A stretch of 14,500 nt of DNA from Cyanobacteria bacterium RUI128 (GCA_024695725.1 JAILHQ010000018.1:1-14500); one strand, 5' to 3'. Positions 1 through 6,539 are shown, counted from the stretch's first letter. Notes: generated by a model not told the origin, from the sequence alone. Numbers and translations are program-made.

Positions 1-43
1 CATTACTTGCTTCGTACGTTTTAAGTGTTGTTTCTGTAGCCAT
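1..43 (-). CDS. Partial CDS, N-terminus only, product unknown
   Basis: An ATG at 43-41 is preceded by a strong Shine-Dalgarno sequence, AAGGAG, six bases upstream. The reading frame stays open to the window edge and encodes MATETTLKTYEASN. Only 14 residues are visible, so no family can be assigned. The gene is preceded by a candidate promoter about 240 bases upstream and by an unusually long, hairpin-rich leader, which suggests post-transcriptional control. It could be a ribosomal or other housekeeping gene, but nothing in the visible residues decides this. Confidence 0.7.
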   Translation of the reverse strand, partial: MATETTLKTYEASN

Positions 44-272
44 TTTTTTCTCCTTATATTCTTATTCTTTCTACTTTCTTTTTGTTGTGCGGCTCAGCTC
101 ACTCTTGCCTTGCCGTCACCATCTCACTATCACGTGGGGTAAACCTTCCAAACACAAATACCCCGAATACCATAAACGTTAACACCGTAACGCCAGTATC
201 AGGCTATTTCTATATAGCTTTCTCCTATTAATTTGCAATGTTGGGATTCCTCATGAGTTTTAAATCTAGATA
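44..272 (-). promoter_or_regulatory. Long structured 5' leader of the left-edge gene
   Basis: Between the candidate promoter and the ATG at 43 the minus-strand transcript would carry about 230 untranslated bases that are visibly less AT-rich than the flanks. Three perfect stems can be read on the plus strand: GCTAT/ATAGC at 203-207 and 214-218, CGTTA/TAACG at 177-181 and 188-192, and GGGGTA/TACCCC at 136-141 and 159-164. A 24-codon open frame (ATG at 173, TGA at 101-99) encodes a hydrophobic start, MVFGVFVFGRF, and a polar end, but has no clear ribosome binding site. I do not recognise a known riboswitch class. It may be a protein-binding leader, an attenuator or a small RNA. Confidence 0.4.
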
Positions 273-278
273 ACATTT

Positions 279-307
279 ATCATATCCAAGTGAAAAATAA
301 AAAGCAA
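279..307 (-). promoter_or_regulatory. Candidate sigma-70 promoter for the left-edge gene
   Basis: On the minus strand a -35-like TTGCTT (307-302) and a -10-like TATGAT (284-279) are separated by exactly 17 bases. The predicted start of transcription is near 272. It is the best-spaced pair I found upstream of the gene starting at 43, though the -35 matches only half of the consensus. Confidence 0.4.
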
Positions 308-636
308 ACATACTTAACCCAGTCAGACCAGAATACAACCTTCTCAAGCTCGCAAAATATCTGATTTTTAGCGATTTTACCCCAAATTTTGCAAAAATAT
401 AATCTACACAAAAATTTACATAGAAACATAGATTTAAACGAAAATATATTCAAATTACTTGTGCAATTATATAAACCTTCGGTTTTCAGGAGTAAAATAG
501 CGGTTTAAAACCCAATAAATATGGTCTTTTGGGCATATATTAAGAAATATTGCTTTTTTGACATGTAATACATAAAATGTATATCCAAAATACATCAAGT
601 TTTGTAAAGATTTATGTAAATTTTAGTGTTTTTTCT
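308..636. other. AT-rich intergenic stretch without a gene
   Basis: I see no supportable coding region on either strand. The sequence is very AT-rich and holds only small palindromes, such as AAACC-ttc-GGTTT near 475-487 and ATACAT-aaa-ATGTAT at 568-582. A TTGACA at 558-563 on the plus strand has no good -10 partner and no gene downstream. This stretch separates the terminator-like end of the JAB-like gene from the promoter of the left-edge gene. Confidence 0.6.
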
Positions 637-661
637 CGGACAAAAACGGGGTAATAACCCT
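637..661 (-). terminator. Weak terminator-like hairpin after the JAB-like gene
   Basis: On the minus strand GGGT-tatt-ACCC directly follows the stop codon of the 660-1373 gene and is followed by CGTTTTTG. The stem is only four base pairs, so intrinsic termination would be weak. The block resembles the hairpin at 14134-14158, including the shared downstream TTTTTGTCCG. Confidence 0.35.
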
Positions 662-1373
662 ATTTAAAACCCTCCTTCAGGTAAGGATAGTTTGTTATAT
701 ATCTTATCCCTAATCTGTCTGAATAATGACCTAAGGTATAATGAGTCATATGTTTTAACAACTTGTTTGTCGGCATATCATAACAAGTATCAGAATTTGC
801 ATCAATTTCTGAGCTAAAAACCTGATATTCTTCTGATTTCAGGGAAGCAACAGGAACATCTCTTCTGCGAGCGACCATAGAAAATTTACCATCCTTATCG
901 ATTGCAATGACCTGATTAATTTTATGTTTCAGCAGAGTCCTTACATCAGCCCTGCTAATCGGGAAACTGTCAGGATGACCGTGAATAAGCACTACATTCT
1001 CTTCATCTAACGGTAACGAATCTATATTCGCAAGTGAACAACTGTTTGCCTCGCCTGTGTACTCGGCAAGCACCTTATTATCCTTGATATTTGCAACAAC
1101 GGTGTATTCAAAGGGCTCTTCTTTTTCTAACTTAGGGATAATTCTTTCTTTTGCATACCCAAACATCTCTTTAGTTGAGGCAAAATCTGTTCTTTCCGGA
1201 TCAACCTGATTAGGCGGTCTTACAAAAGCTTTGTTTTGCTCAGCCAGCGCCTCTGCACCGTTTCTTTCCATACCAAGTGCCCTGCGCAGATACTCTTTTA
1301 GAGGCTTGCGCACTACTATGCCTTTCCGCACATACACTAAATATTCTTTAAGGGGTACACACACGCTGTTCAT
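660..1373 (-). CDS. Protein with JAB/JAMM-like HxHP...SxxD signature, function unknown
   Basis: This is a 237-residue protein without signal peptide or obvious membrane segment. Residues about 90-170 form a strand-rich domain carrying H131-G-H133-P134 and S140-R-A-D143. A hydrophobic strand (VVLI) precedes the first histidine, and a helix plus a further strand follow. This layout resembles the zinc site of JAB/JAMM metallopeptidase-fold proteins such as RadC (HNHP...SxxD). Glu104 and Glu108 are possible catalytic glutamates. The spacing between the second His and the Ser is six residues rather than the canonical seven, so activity is uncertain. The basic N-terminus (residues 7-30) contains two PLKEYL copies. 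The ATG at 1373 has no clear ribosome binding site. Met35 is an alternative start, also without one. The gene lies downstream of two RTX genes behind a terminator. The metal-site reading is inferred; the substrate is unknown. Confidence 0.6.
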   Translation of the reverse strand: MNSVCVPLKEYLVYVRKGIVVRKPLKEYLRRALGMERNGAEALAEQNKAFVRPPNQVDPERTDFASTKEMFGYAKERIIPKLEKEEPFEYTVVANIKDNKVLAEYTGEANSCSLANIDSLPLDEENVVLIHGHPDSFPISRADVRTLLKHKINQVIAIDKDGKFSMVARRRDVPVASLKSEEYQVFSSEIDANSDTCYDMPTNKLLKHMTHYTLGHYSDRLGIRYITNYPYLKEGFK

Positions 1374-1395
1374 ACCGAATATAAAACACCGACAT

Positions 1396-1442
1396 AAAAA
1401 AAATTGCTAAACATCCCCTCTTGTGATTTAAAAAAGGGGATG
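1396..1442 (-). terminator. Rho-independent terminator after the 525-residue RTX gene
   Basis: The inverted repeat CATCCCCT (1412-1419) and AGGGGATG (1435-1442) forms an 8-bp stem. Read on the minus strand it is followed, after a short gap, by eight consecutive T residues (1403-1396). It lies between the RTX stop codon and the start of the next gene. The 15-base loop and the offset T-tract make it less than ideal. Confidence 0.6.
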
Positions 1443-1471
1443 CTTAAAATAATCCGTCATATTAGAAATAT

Positions 1472-3049
1472 CTAGCCCATATTTACTGAGCCGCCCTGAT
1501 AGAGGGTAATGAGTTCCTGAATCTGTTCAGATGTACCCTCCTGAAGTGCCTGCATTGCACTTGAGAAATCATTACCGCCCAAATTCAACCAGGCTGCAAC
1601 CTGACTTCTTACATCATCAAAGTGCTGCAAGGATGTATCCGCCTTTTTTCCTCCGACGGTGATTGTCTCAATCTTGCCTGCTCCAAATTCATCATCAGAA
1701 AAGTAATTAGCTATCTCAACACCGCCTGCAACATATTCTGTGTACGGCCTGTATTGATAATTACTGTTCGCAACAAGGAATAAACTGTCATACTGCGCTA
1801 CCGCAGGATCAATTGAAACATCAAAGAACATTGTATATTTAACATCATCGGCTATTTTTAAAGTATCTTTGCCTGCTGAATCTTTTATAAACACACTTGT
1901 ATTCAAGTTGTTTACATTATACAAATCATTGCCGGAATCATCAAATATCTTCGCAATAACATCAGTTTCCTCTGTGCCTACATAATATTTATCATTTCCC
2001 TTAGTATCGTAAATGATATTGTTTTTATTTCCCGCGTAAATTTTATCGGACTTATTTCCCGCATAAATAGTGTTATCATAATCATAAGCACCATACAAAG
2101 TGTTTGATTTTTTCAGGGAACCTCTGATTGTCACACCGTCAGCTGAAAGTGCCGTTTTAATATCTGTCATATCAGTTTTACTGACTGAACCGATGCTCAG
2201 GTCAGAACTAATTGCATCTTTCCCATTCTTTGCAAAATAGTTCTTTACGGTAAGTGCCTGCACATTATCACTTTTTGCTGTATCAGTTGCGGTAATAACC
2301 AAATCTTTACCGTTCTTGCTATATGTAATCTGATCACCTAAATCAAATCTGACCGTATTGCTTTCTGCCTTTTTATCAACATATAAGGTATCGTGCCCGT
2401 CACCATTATTAATAATAATAGTATTATCACCTGAACCTGAATAAATTTTATCATTTGAAGCACCGCCTAAAAATGTGTCATCACCTGCATAGCCATACAT
2501 TTTATCTTTTTTCACACTACCTAACATATAGTCGTTATAATTCGTACCTTTTATTTTGCCTGAACCTGCATAATAAAATGTTTGATCCAAAATATTATTT
2601 TCGACTCCGTTCTGAGTATAGCTTTCCATTTTTGATTTGCTTTTAAAATACTTAGACAGGGTAAGACTATTATCTGAATTATCCATAATTACTAAATCAC
2701 TACCTTTTCTGTAAAAGCTGAGAATCGCATCATCAAAATAATGACCGAAAGTGATTGAATCATTGATGGTAGAATTGTATATCACATCAGTCCCGATATC
2801 TGAATTAAAAACAAATTCATCACTGCCTTTTCCGGCATACAGTTTATCATTTCCTGTCCCTGATGTAATAGTATTATTACCTGCCTGTGCATAAACATAG
2901 TTATTACCATCACTTAACGTAATTGTATCATCACCTGCACCTGCATAGATTTTAAAATTACCGTCACTCAAGGTAATAGTATCATCACCTGAGCCTGATT
3001 TAATTGTAATGTAGTCGTTCTTGTTTGATTGTGCATTAATAGTTGCCAT
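1472..3049 (-). CDS. RTX (hemolysin-type) calcium-binding repeat protein, 525 residues
   Basis: This is probably a secreted calcium-binding protein exported by a type I (ABC) system, judged by its repeats and lack of an N-terminal signal peptide. Residues 19-79 hold glycine/aspartate-rich nonapeptide repeats arranged as near-identical 18-residue doublets (GSGDDTITLSDGN, GAGDDTITLSDGN). Further repeats lie near 160-220 (GYAGDDTFLGG) and 305-370 (IYAGNKSDKIYAG). Between them are units of the type DLVI...LTVKNYF, typical of haemolysin-type repeat proteins. The last 49 residues (FDDVRSQVAAWL to the end) lack repeats, look amphipathic and are where a type I export signal would lie. No catalytic domain is recognisable, so it may be structural or adhesive. 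GAGGA seven bases before the ATG supports the start. No transporter genes are in the window. Confidence 0.85.
   Translation of the reverse strand: MATINAQSNKNDYITIKSGSGDDTITLSDGNFKIYAGAGDDTITLSDGNNYVYAQAGNNTITSGTGNDKLYAGKGSDEFVFNSDIGTDVIYNSTINDSITFGHYFDDAILSFYRKGSDLVIMDNSDNSLTLSKYFKSKSKMESYTQNGVENNILDQTFYYAGSGKIKGTNYNDYMLGSVKKDKMYGYAGDDTFLGGASNDKIYSGSGDNTIIINNGDGHDTLYVDKKAESNTVRFDLGDQITYSKNGKDLVITATDTAKSDNVQALTVKNYFAKNGKDAISSDLSIGSVSKTDMTDIKTALSADGVTIRGSLKKSNTLYGAYDYDNTIYAGNKSDKIYAGNKNNIIYDTKGNDKYYVGTEETDVIAKIFDDSGNDLYNVNNLNTSVFIKDSAGKDTLKIADDVKYTMFFDVSIDPAVAQYDSLFLVANSNYQYRPYTEYVAGGVEIANYFSDDEFGAGKIETITVGGKKADTSLQHFDDVRSQVAAWLNLGGNDFSSAMQALQEGTSEQIQELITLYQGGSVNMG
2834..2995 (-). repeat. Three tandem 54-bp units encoding 18-residue RTX doublets
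   Basis: Residues 19-36, 37-54 and 55-72 of the RTX protein align end to end as 18-residue units. The first two share GDDTITLSDGN exactly, and the third has diverged to GNNTITSGTGN. The first two are also close at DNA level (TATCATCACCTG is shared), pointing to a fairly recent duplication. Such repeats can expand or contract by recombination. Confidence 0.75.
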
Positions 3050-3248
3050 AATAATTTCCTCATTTCATTATCTAAACATTTAACAACTACATTATTATTC
3101 ACCCCCAAAATTACACAATTACCCAACGGGGTATATATATTACTACTACTACTTTCTGTTTCACAACCTTTAACAACAAAAAGAAATAAGACACCTTAAA
3201 AATAAAAAACAGAAATTATTTTATAAAATGGGGCAATATCAGACTAAC
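3050..3248. other. RTX-RTX spacer with no gene
   Basis: This 199-bp AT-rich spacer separates the two RTX genes. It contains the candidate promoter of the downstream gene and a roughly 85-base leader ending in GAGGA. Just after the upstream stop only AT-only inverted repeats occur (ATTTTATAAAAT near 3221-3232), with a T-rich tract on the minus strand, so I cannot call a convincing terminator there. Confidence 0.55.
3137..3166 (-). promoter_or_regulatory. Candidate promoter of the 525-residue RTX gene with short tandem repeats
   Basis: On the minus strand TTGTGA (3166-3161) and TAATAT (3142-3137) are 18 bases apart. The spacer contains a (GTA)4 trinucleotide run (3152-3141), and an alternating TA run lies at and just past the -10. 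The match to consensus is moderate. Confidence 0.3.
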
Positions 3249-5486
3249 TTAAACATTTGGTAAAAGTACAAGCGGGATATCCATATGCTGAACAGGTTCA
3301 ACCACATCCATCGGCGGATACTGGCACATTAAGCCTGCCGTAAAATTAGCCACATCCGAACCAAGCCCGTCAAACCAAACACTGTTCCCGACCGAAATCT
3401 TAATATCGTTCTCAATATTGTTCTTATAATAATCTTTTATAACCGTATGCTCAGTCTTAATACCATATTCTCTGTTAATTACAAGGTTATTACCTGACTG
3501 TGTAAAACTTATCTTATCCACATCCATATCAAAAACAATATTTGCAGAAGTATTCTCTTCAGAAATAATCAAAGTATCTCTTCCGTCACACTGACCGATA
3601 TGGACAGTCTTTTCACCGCTGCCAAGCATTATGGTGTCATTCCCCTTGCCGCCAGTTATGATATCATCTCCGTAATTTGAAATAATCTTATCGGCTTTTT
3701 TTCCGCCTTTTATTATTTCGTTCATAAAGGAATCTGTCATAGTCTGTTTCTTGTTTGAAACTGATTTATCCATCAGATAATACTCTGACATGAAAATTTC
3801 CTGCAATGAATTTTCACCGACATATACACTGTCTTCGTCATACTTAAAGAAATCTTTTATCGTTACGGTTCCCAAAGTCCAGCCGTAATTGGCACCGTCA
3901 GTCATTGAATAATGAATTACAGGGTCAGGTACAACCGCCCATGATGTGTAAAGTGTGTTCTTTCCGAATTTCAAGCTGACACCGTTTTCCTTTTGGAAAG
4001 TTTTAAACTCATCTTTTGTCATTGTGACTTCGGTTTCAACCCCGTTCGGCTCATAACCGCTTCCGGTAAAACAATATTCCGTCTTTGTTATTTTGTAATC
4101 AGCCCCCGAACGTTTTACATACCATTCTTCCATTCCGTTATCGCGTCCGTCAAGTTGTATTCTGTTTGTTACCTTTATGATAGCATCATTACCGCTTCTT
4201 TCATAACTGTATCTGTCCCCGATATTCTCCATATCCAACGTAATATGAGAACCCTTAGTCAGTTTTACTACATCGTTCCCAAATTCATAAGGATGTACGC
4301 TTATCCCACTGTCCGAACAGAATCGAATTATATCGTTTCCCGTACCGAGAACGAAGGTTTCATTCCTGCCTGACGAATATGCCTCATCACTCAGGGCTGT
4401 TCCCACAACCTTTAATGAGTTTGTCTTAAGCGTAATATGCTTATCCCCATTTGATAACTCTTGCGTAAGATCAGATGCCAAAATATCATCCCCGTTTGTA
4501 ATAATGATATTATTCTCATTGCTCCAGGTCTTGAAATAATCTTTTATCACTGTCTGACCTGCAGCATCACCATAACCCCTGTTTATAACAAGATTATTCC
4601 CGGATTTTGTGTAATAAACATTATCACTATCCTGCGAAATCTCAACGGAATCAGCCTTATAAAAATTATAAATAGTATCGGCTCCGCTTTCCTGATTTAT
4701 AATTATAGTTTTGTTCCCAGAGCCAAGAGTGATTATATCATTGCCCTTTCCACCGTCGATTGTGTCATTACCTGCCAGTGAACGAATTTTATCAGATTTA
4801 ACGCCACCGTATATGTTTTCGTCAAGAAACGTATCTGTTATATTGAGTCGTCTAATTGAATCCGAATTATCTATAACCCCCGAAAAATTGTTCTCTACTA
4901 ATATATCGGATAAAAGTTTATCCCCGATATAGACAGTATCTTTTCCGTACAAAAAGTAATTTTTTAACCTTATTATCCCGTTTGGCGGATCATAATCAGC
5001 ACCGTCGTTCATATGATAATGTTTCGGGAAAGGTGGCACAACAGGCCAGGTTATATAGAGGGTATTGGTTCCGGTTTGAACGGTAACATTATGCTCAGAC
5101 TGAAAATCAGCCATTTCCTGCTCTGTCATAACAACATCACGAACCACATCTGTTTCTAAATACCCGACAGAACCACCGCCCCAACGATATTCTCTGATTG
5201 ATACGCTGTAGGTTGAATCCTCATTCTGCGTAACATCCCAGACCTCTTTTCCAAAACCTATACCCAAGCGCTGAATATGGGCATAAGAATAATGACCGCC
5301 AATAACCAAATCATTGCCTTCTCTTGTAAAATCATTTATAAACCCGCCATGGATGTAGTTAAGGTTTATTTTTTGATTGGGCTTTACATTGATGGTTCTG
5401 TTTCCAAATTCAAATTTCAGACAATAGGTTACTTCTCCCGTTGTCTGGTCTGTAATTGAAATAAAATTTTCGTCTGATAATGTCAT
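3249..5486 (-). CDS. RTX-type calcium-binding repeat protein with two tandem modules, 745 residues
   Basis: This is a large protein without N-terminal signal sequence, probably exported by a type I system like its neighbour. It consists of two related modules, about residues 26-340 and 401-708. Each runs in the same order: an EFGN-type start; an MT-x2-E-x3-FQ segment (120-129 and 489-498); NTLY-x2-W-x-VVP (141-151 and 510-520); HY-x-M-x-DGA-x-Y (156-165 and 525-534); an aspartate-rich RTX patch (GGKGNDIITLGSG at 245-257, GGKGNDTIMLGSG at 612-624); and SGNNLVINR...VIKDYF/Y. GTGNDIIRF (381-389) is a further repeat. The 35-residue tail ends in hydrophobic residues (IPLVLLPNV) and differs from the tail of the neighbouring RTX protein. 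GAGG six bases before the ATG supports the start. The recurring non-RTX block may be a binding domain, but I do not recognise its family. Confidence 0.8.
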   Translation of the reverse strand: MTLSDENFISITDQTTGEVTYCLKFEFGNRTINVKPNQKINLNYIHGGFINDFTREGNDLVIGGHYSYAHIQRLGIGFGKEVWDVTQNEDSTYSVSIREYRWGGGSVGYLETDVVRDVVMTEQEMADFQSEHNVTVQTGTNTLYITWPVVPPFPKHYHMNDGADYDPPNGIIRLKNYFLYGKDTVYIGDKLLSDILVENNFSGVIDNSDSIRRLNITDTFLDENIYGGVKSDKIRSLAGNDTIDGGKGNDIITLGSGNKTIIINQESGADTIYNFYKADSVEISQDSDNVYYTKSGNNLVINRGYGDAAGQTVIKDYFKTWSNENNIIITNGDDILASDLTQELSNGDKHITLKTNSLKVVGTALSDEAYSSGRNETFVLGTGNDIIRFCSDSGISVHPYEFGNDVVKLTKGSHITLDMENIGDRYSYERSGNDAIIKVTNRIQLDGRDNGMEEWYVKRSGADYKITKTEYCFTGSGYEPNGVETEVTMTKDEFKTFQKENGVSLKFGKNTLYTSWAVVPDPVIHYSMTDGANYGWTLGTVTIKDFFKYDEDSVYVGENSLQEIFMSEYYLMDKSVSNKKQTMTDSFMNEIIKGGKKADKIISNYGDDIITGGKGNDTIMLGSGEKTVHIGQCDGRDTLIISEENTSANIVFDMDVDKISFTQSGNNLVINREYGIKTEHTVIKDYYKNNIENDIKISVGNSVWFDGLGSDVANFTAGLMCQYPPMDVVEPVQHMDIPLVLLPNV
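3363..5411 (-). repeat. Internal tandem duplication of a module of about 310 residues
   Basis: Residues 26-340 (bases 5411-4467) and 401-708 (bases 4286-3363) align along their whole length with an offset of 367-375 residues. Identity is clear in short blocks (GGKGND, LGSG, SGNNLVINR, NTLY) but otherwise moderate, so the duplication is old rather than recent. The region between (341-400) has its own short RTX patch. Confidence 0.7.
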
Positions 5487-5504
5487 AACGCCTCAACATT
5501 ATTA

Positions 5505-5531
5505 ATTATAATGCTAATTTCTGATTTTCAA
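5505..5531 (-). promoter_or_regulatory. Candidate promoter of the 745-residue RTX gene
   Basis: A perfect -10 TATAAT (5510-5505) is preceded on the minus strand by TTGAAA (5531-5526) with a 15-base spacer, shorter than the usual 17. Transcription would begin only about a dozen bases before the ATG at 5486. Its place just after the ribosomal operon terminator fits an independent transcription unit. Confidence 0.4.
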
Positions 5532-5571
5532 ACACATGGGCAAAATTTATTGCACAACTTACCTTTGGGGA

Positions 5572-5605
5572 AAAAACAAAAAAAGCGGTCTGTTGACCGC
5601 TTTTT
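5572..5605 (-). terminator. Strong Rho-independent terminator ending the ribosomal protein operon
   Basis: AAAAGCGGTC (5581-5590), loop TGTT and GACCGCTTTT (5595-5604) form a perfect stem extendable to 11 bp. On the minus strand it is followed by TTTTTTTGTTTTTT. It lies about 65 bases after the rpsN stop. The A/T arms make it potentially bidirectional, but no convergent gene is present. Confidence 0.9.
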
Positions 5606-5671
5606 AACATATCAACTCTAATCGCCAAAAAACTTTCGTTAAATGGTGATTAAAATATATTTACCCCTGTA

Positions 5672-5878
5672 CTACCAGCTTGCTTTAGTTACGCCAGGAA
5701 GTAAACCTTGGTGAGCCATCTTACGCAGGCAAATTCTGCAAAGACCGAAATCTCTGTGGAAGCCATGAGGACGTCCGCAAACGCTGCATCTGTTATGCAG
5801 TCTTACTTTTGGGTATTTGCCCTTTGCTGCTAATTCAGCTCTTGTATTTTCCTTGTTTATCATCGCTTTCTTAGCCAT
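5672..5878 (-). CDS. rpsN: 30S ribosomal protein S14, zinc-binding type
   Basis: S14 binds the 3' major domain of 16S rRNA in the head of the small subunit. The 68-residue protein has the zinc-ribbon cysteines C31-x2-C34 and C47-x2-C50, in CSVCGRP and FGLCRIC, and ends with the family-typical [10 protein letters not shown]. It is a few residues longer than the usual 61-residue zinc form because of an insertion at about residues 10-24. AAGGAG eight bases before the ATG supports the start. It is the last gene of the operon here: 103 bases separate it from rplE and a strong terminator follows. In most bacteria rpsH would come next; it is absent. To my knowledge typical cyanobacteria use the longer, cysteine-free S14. 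Confidence 0.97.
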   Translation of the reverse strand: MAKKAMINKENTRAELAAKGKYPKVRLHNRCSVCGRPHGFHRDFGLCRICLRKMAHQGLLPGVTKASW

Positions 5879-5928
5879 GAATTTATCTCCTTTTTGTTTC
5901 GTTTCTTTCTTGTCTATTTATATATTTT

Positions 5929-5961
5929 CTGGATTGCTTCACTATCGTTCGCAATGACAAG
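5929..5961. repeat. Imperfect palindromic repeat in the rplE-rpsN spacer
   Basis: The minus strand reads GTCATTGCGAACG followed by ATAGTGAAGCAATCC. It is a partial palindrome with ATTGC and GCAAT arms. The core closely resembles dispersed repeats of the form TCATTGCGA...GAAGCAATCC that I recall from intergenic regions of diverse bacteria. The same spacer is otherwise AT-rich. Part of the motif recurs in the rplC-rplD spacer. Confidence 0.5.
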
Positions 5962-5981
5962 GTAATATATTTACCCGTTTA

Positions 5982-6539
5982 CTACTTCTTCATTCCCTTG
6001 AACGGCATTCCTAACTGGAATAACAATTCTCTTGCTTCATCATCTGTTTCAGCAGTTGTGATAATAGATACGTTCATACCTTTTACCAAATCAACTTCTT
6101 CATAAGTGATTTCAGGGAATAAAGCCTGTTCCTTCAAACCTAAAGTATAGTTACCACGGCCATCGAAACTCTTAGGGCTGATACCTCTAAAGTCACGAAT
6201 ACGAGGAAGAACTACACAAATAAGTTTTTGTAAGAAGTCATACATTCTGTCGCCACGCAATGTAACCATTGCACCAACAGGCATACCTTCTCTTAATTTA
6301 TATGATGCGATAGATTTCTTAGCCTTTGTAACAACAGCCTTTTGACCTGCTATCTTTGTTAACTGACCCTGAATCGTATCAGCAATCTTTGTATTGTGAG
6401 ATGCTTCACCAACACCCATGTTCAATACAATTTTATGCAATCTAGGAACCATCATGTCATTTTTATAACCGAATTTTTCCTTCATTGCAGGTTTTACATC
6501 TTCTGCGTATTTTGCTTTTAAATTCTTTGTCTTAGCCAT
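5982..6539 (-). CDS. rplE: 50S ribosomal protein L5
   Basis: L5 binds 5S rRNA in the central protuberance of the large subunit and contacts the S13 bridge and P-site tRNA. The 185-residue length is close to the usual 180. Family blocks are present in order: [16 protein letters not shown] at 31-46, the basic [23 protein letters not shown] segment around 79-101, and [22 protein letters not shown] in the C-terminal third. AAGGA eight bases before the ATG supports the start. The gene lies 82 bases downstream of rplX and 103 upstream of rpsN, the latter gap holding a palindromic repeat. Nothing looks truncated. Confidence 0.97.
   Translation of the reverse strand: MAKTKNLKAKYAEDVKPAMKEKFGYKNDMMVPRLHKIVLNMGVGEASHNTKIADTIQGQLTKIAGQKAVVTKAKKSIASYKLREGMPVGAMVTLRGDRMYDFLQKLICVVLPRIRDFRGISPKSFDGRGNYTLGLKEQALFPEITYEEVDLVKGMNVSIITTAETDDEARELLFQLGMPFKGMKK

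Noticed and set aside
191..204. Slight resemblance of CCTGATACTGGCG (minus strand) to the TPP riboswitch core
   Set aside because: The CUGAGA element and the rest of the thi-box are missing, so it is not a TPP riboswitch.
558..586. TTGACA on the plus strand as a promoter
   Set aside because: No acceptable -10 hexamer at 16-18 bases and no plus-strand gene downstream.
3993..4373. Plus-strand open frame of 126 codons
   Set aside because: It is antisense within the large RTX gene, and its cysteine/phenylalanine-rich translation is typical of a shadow frame.
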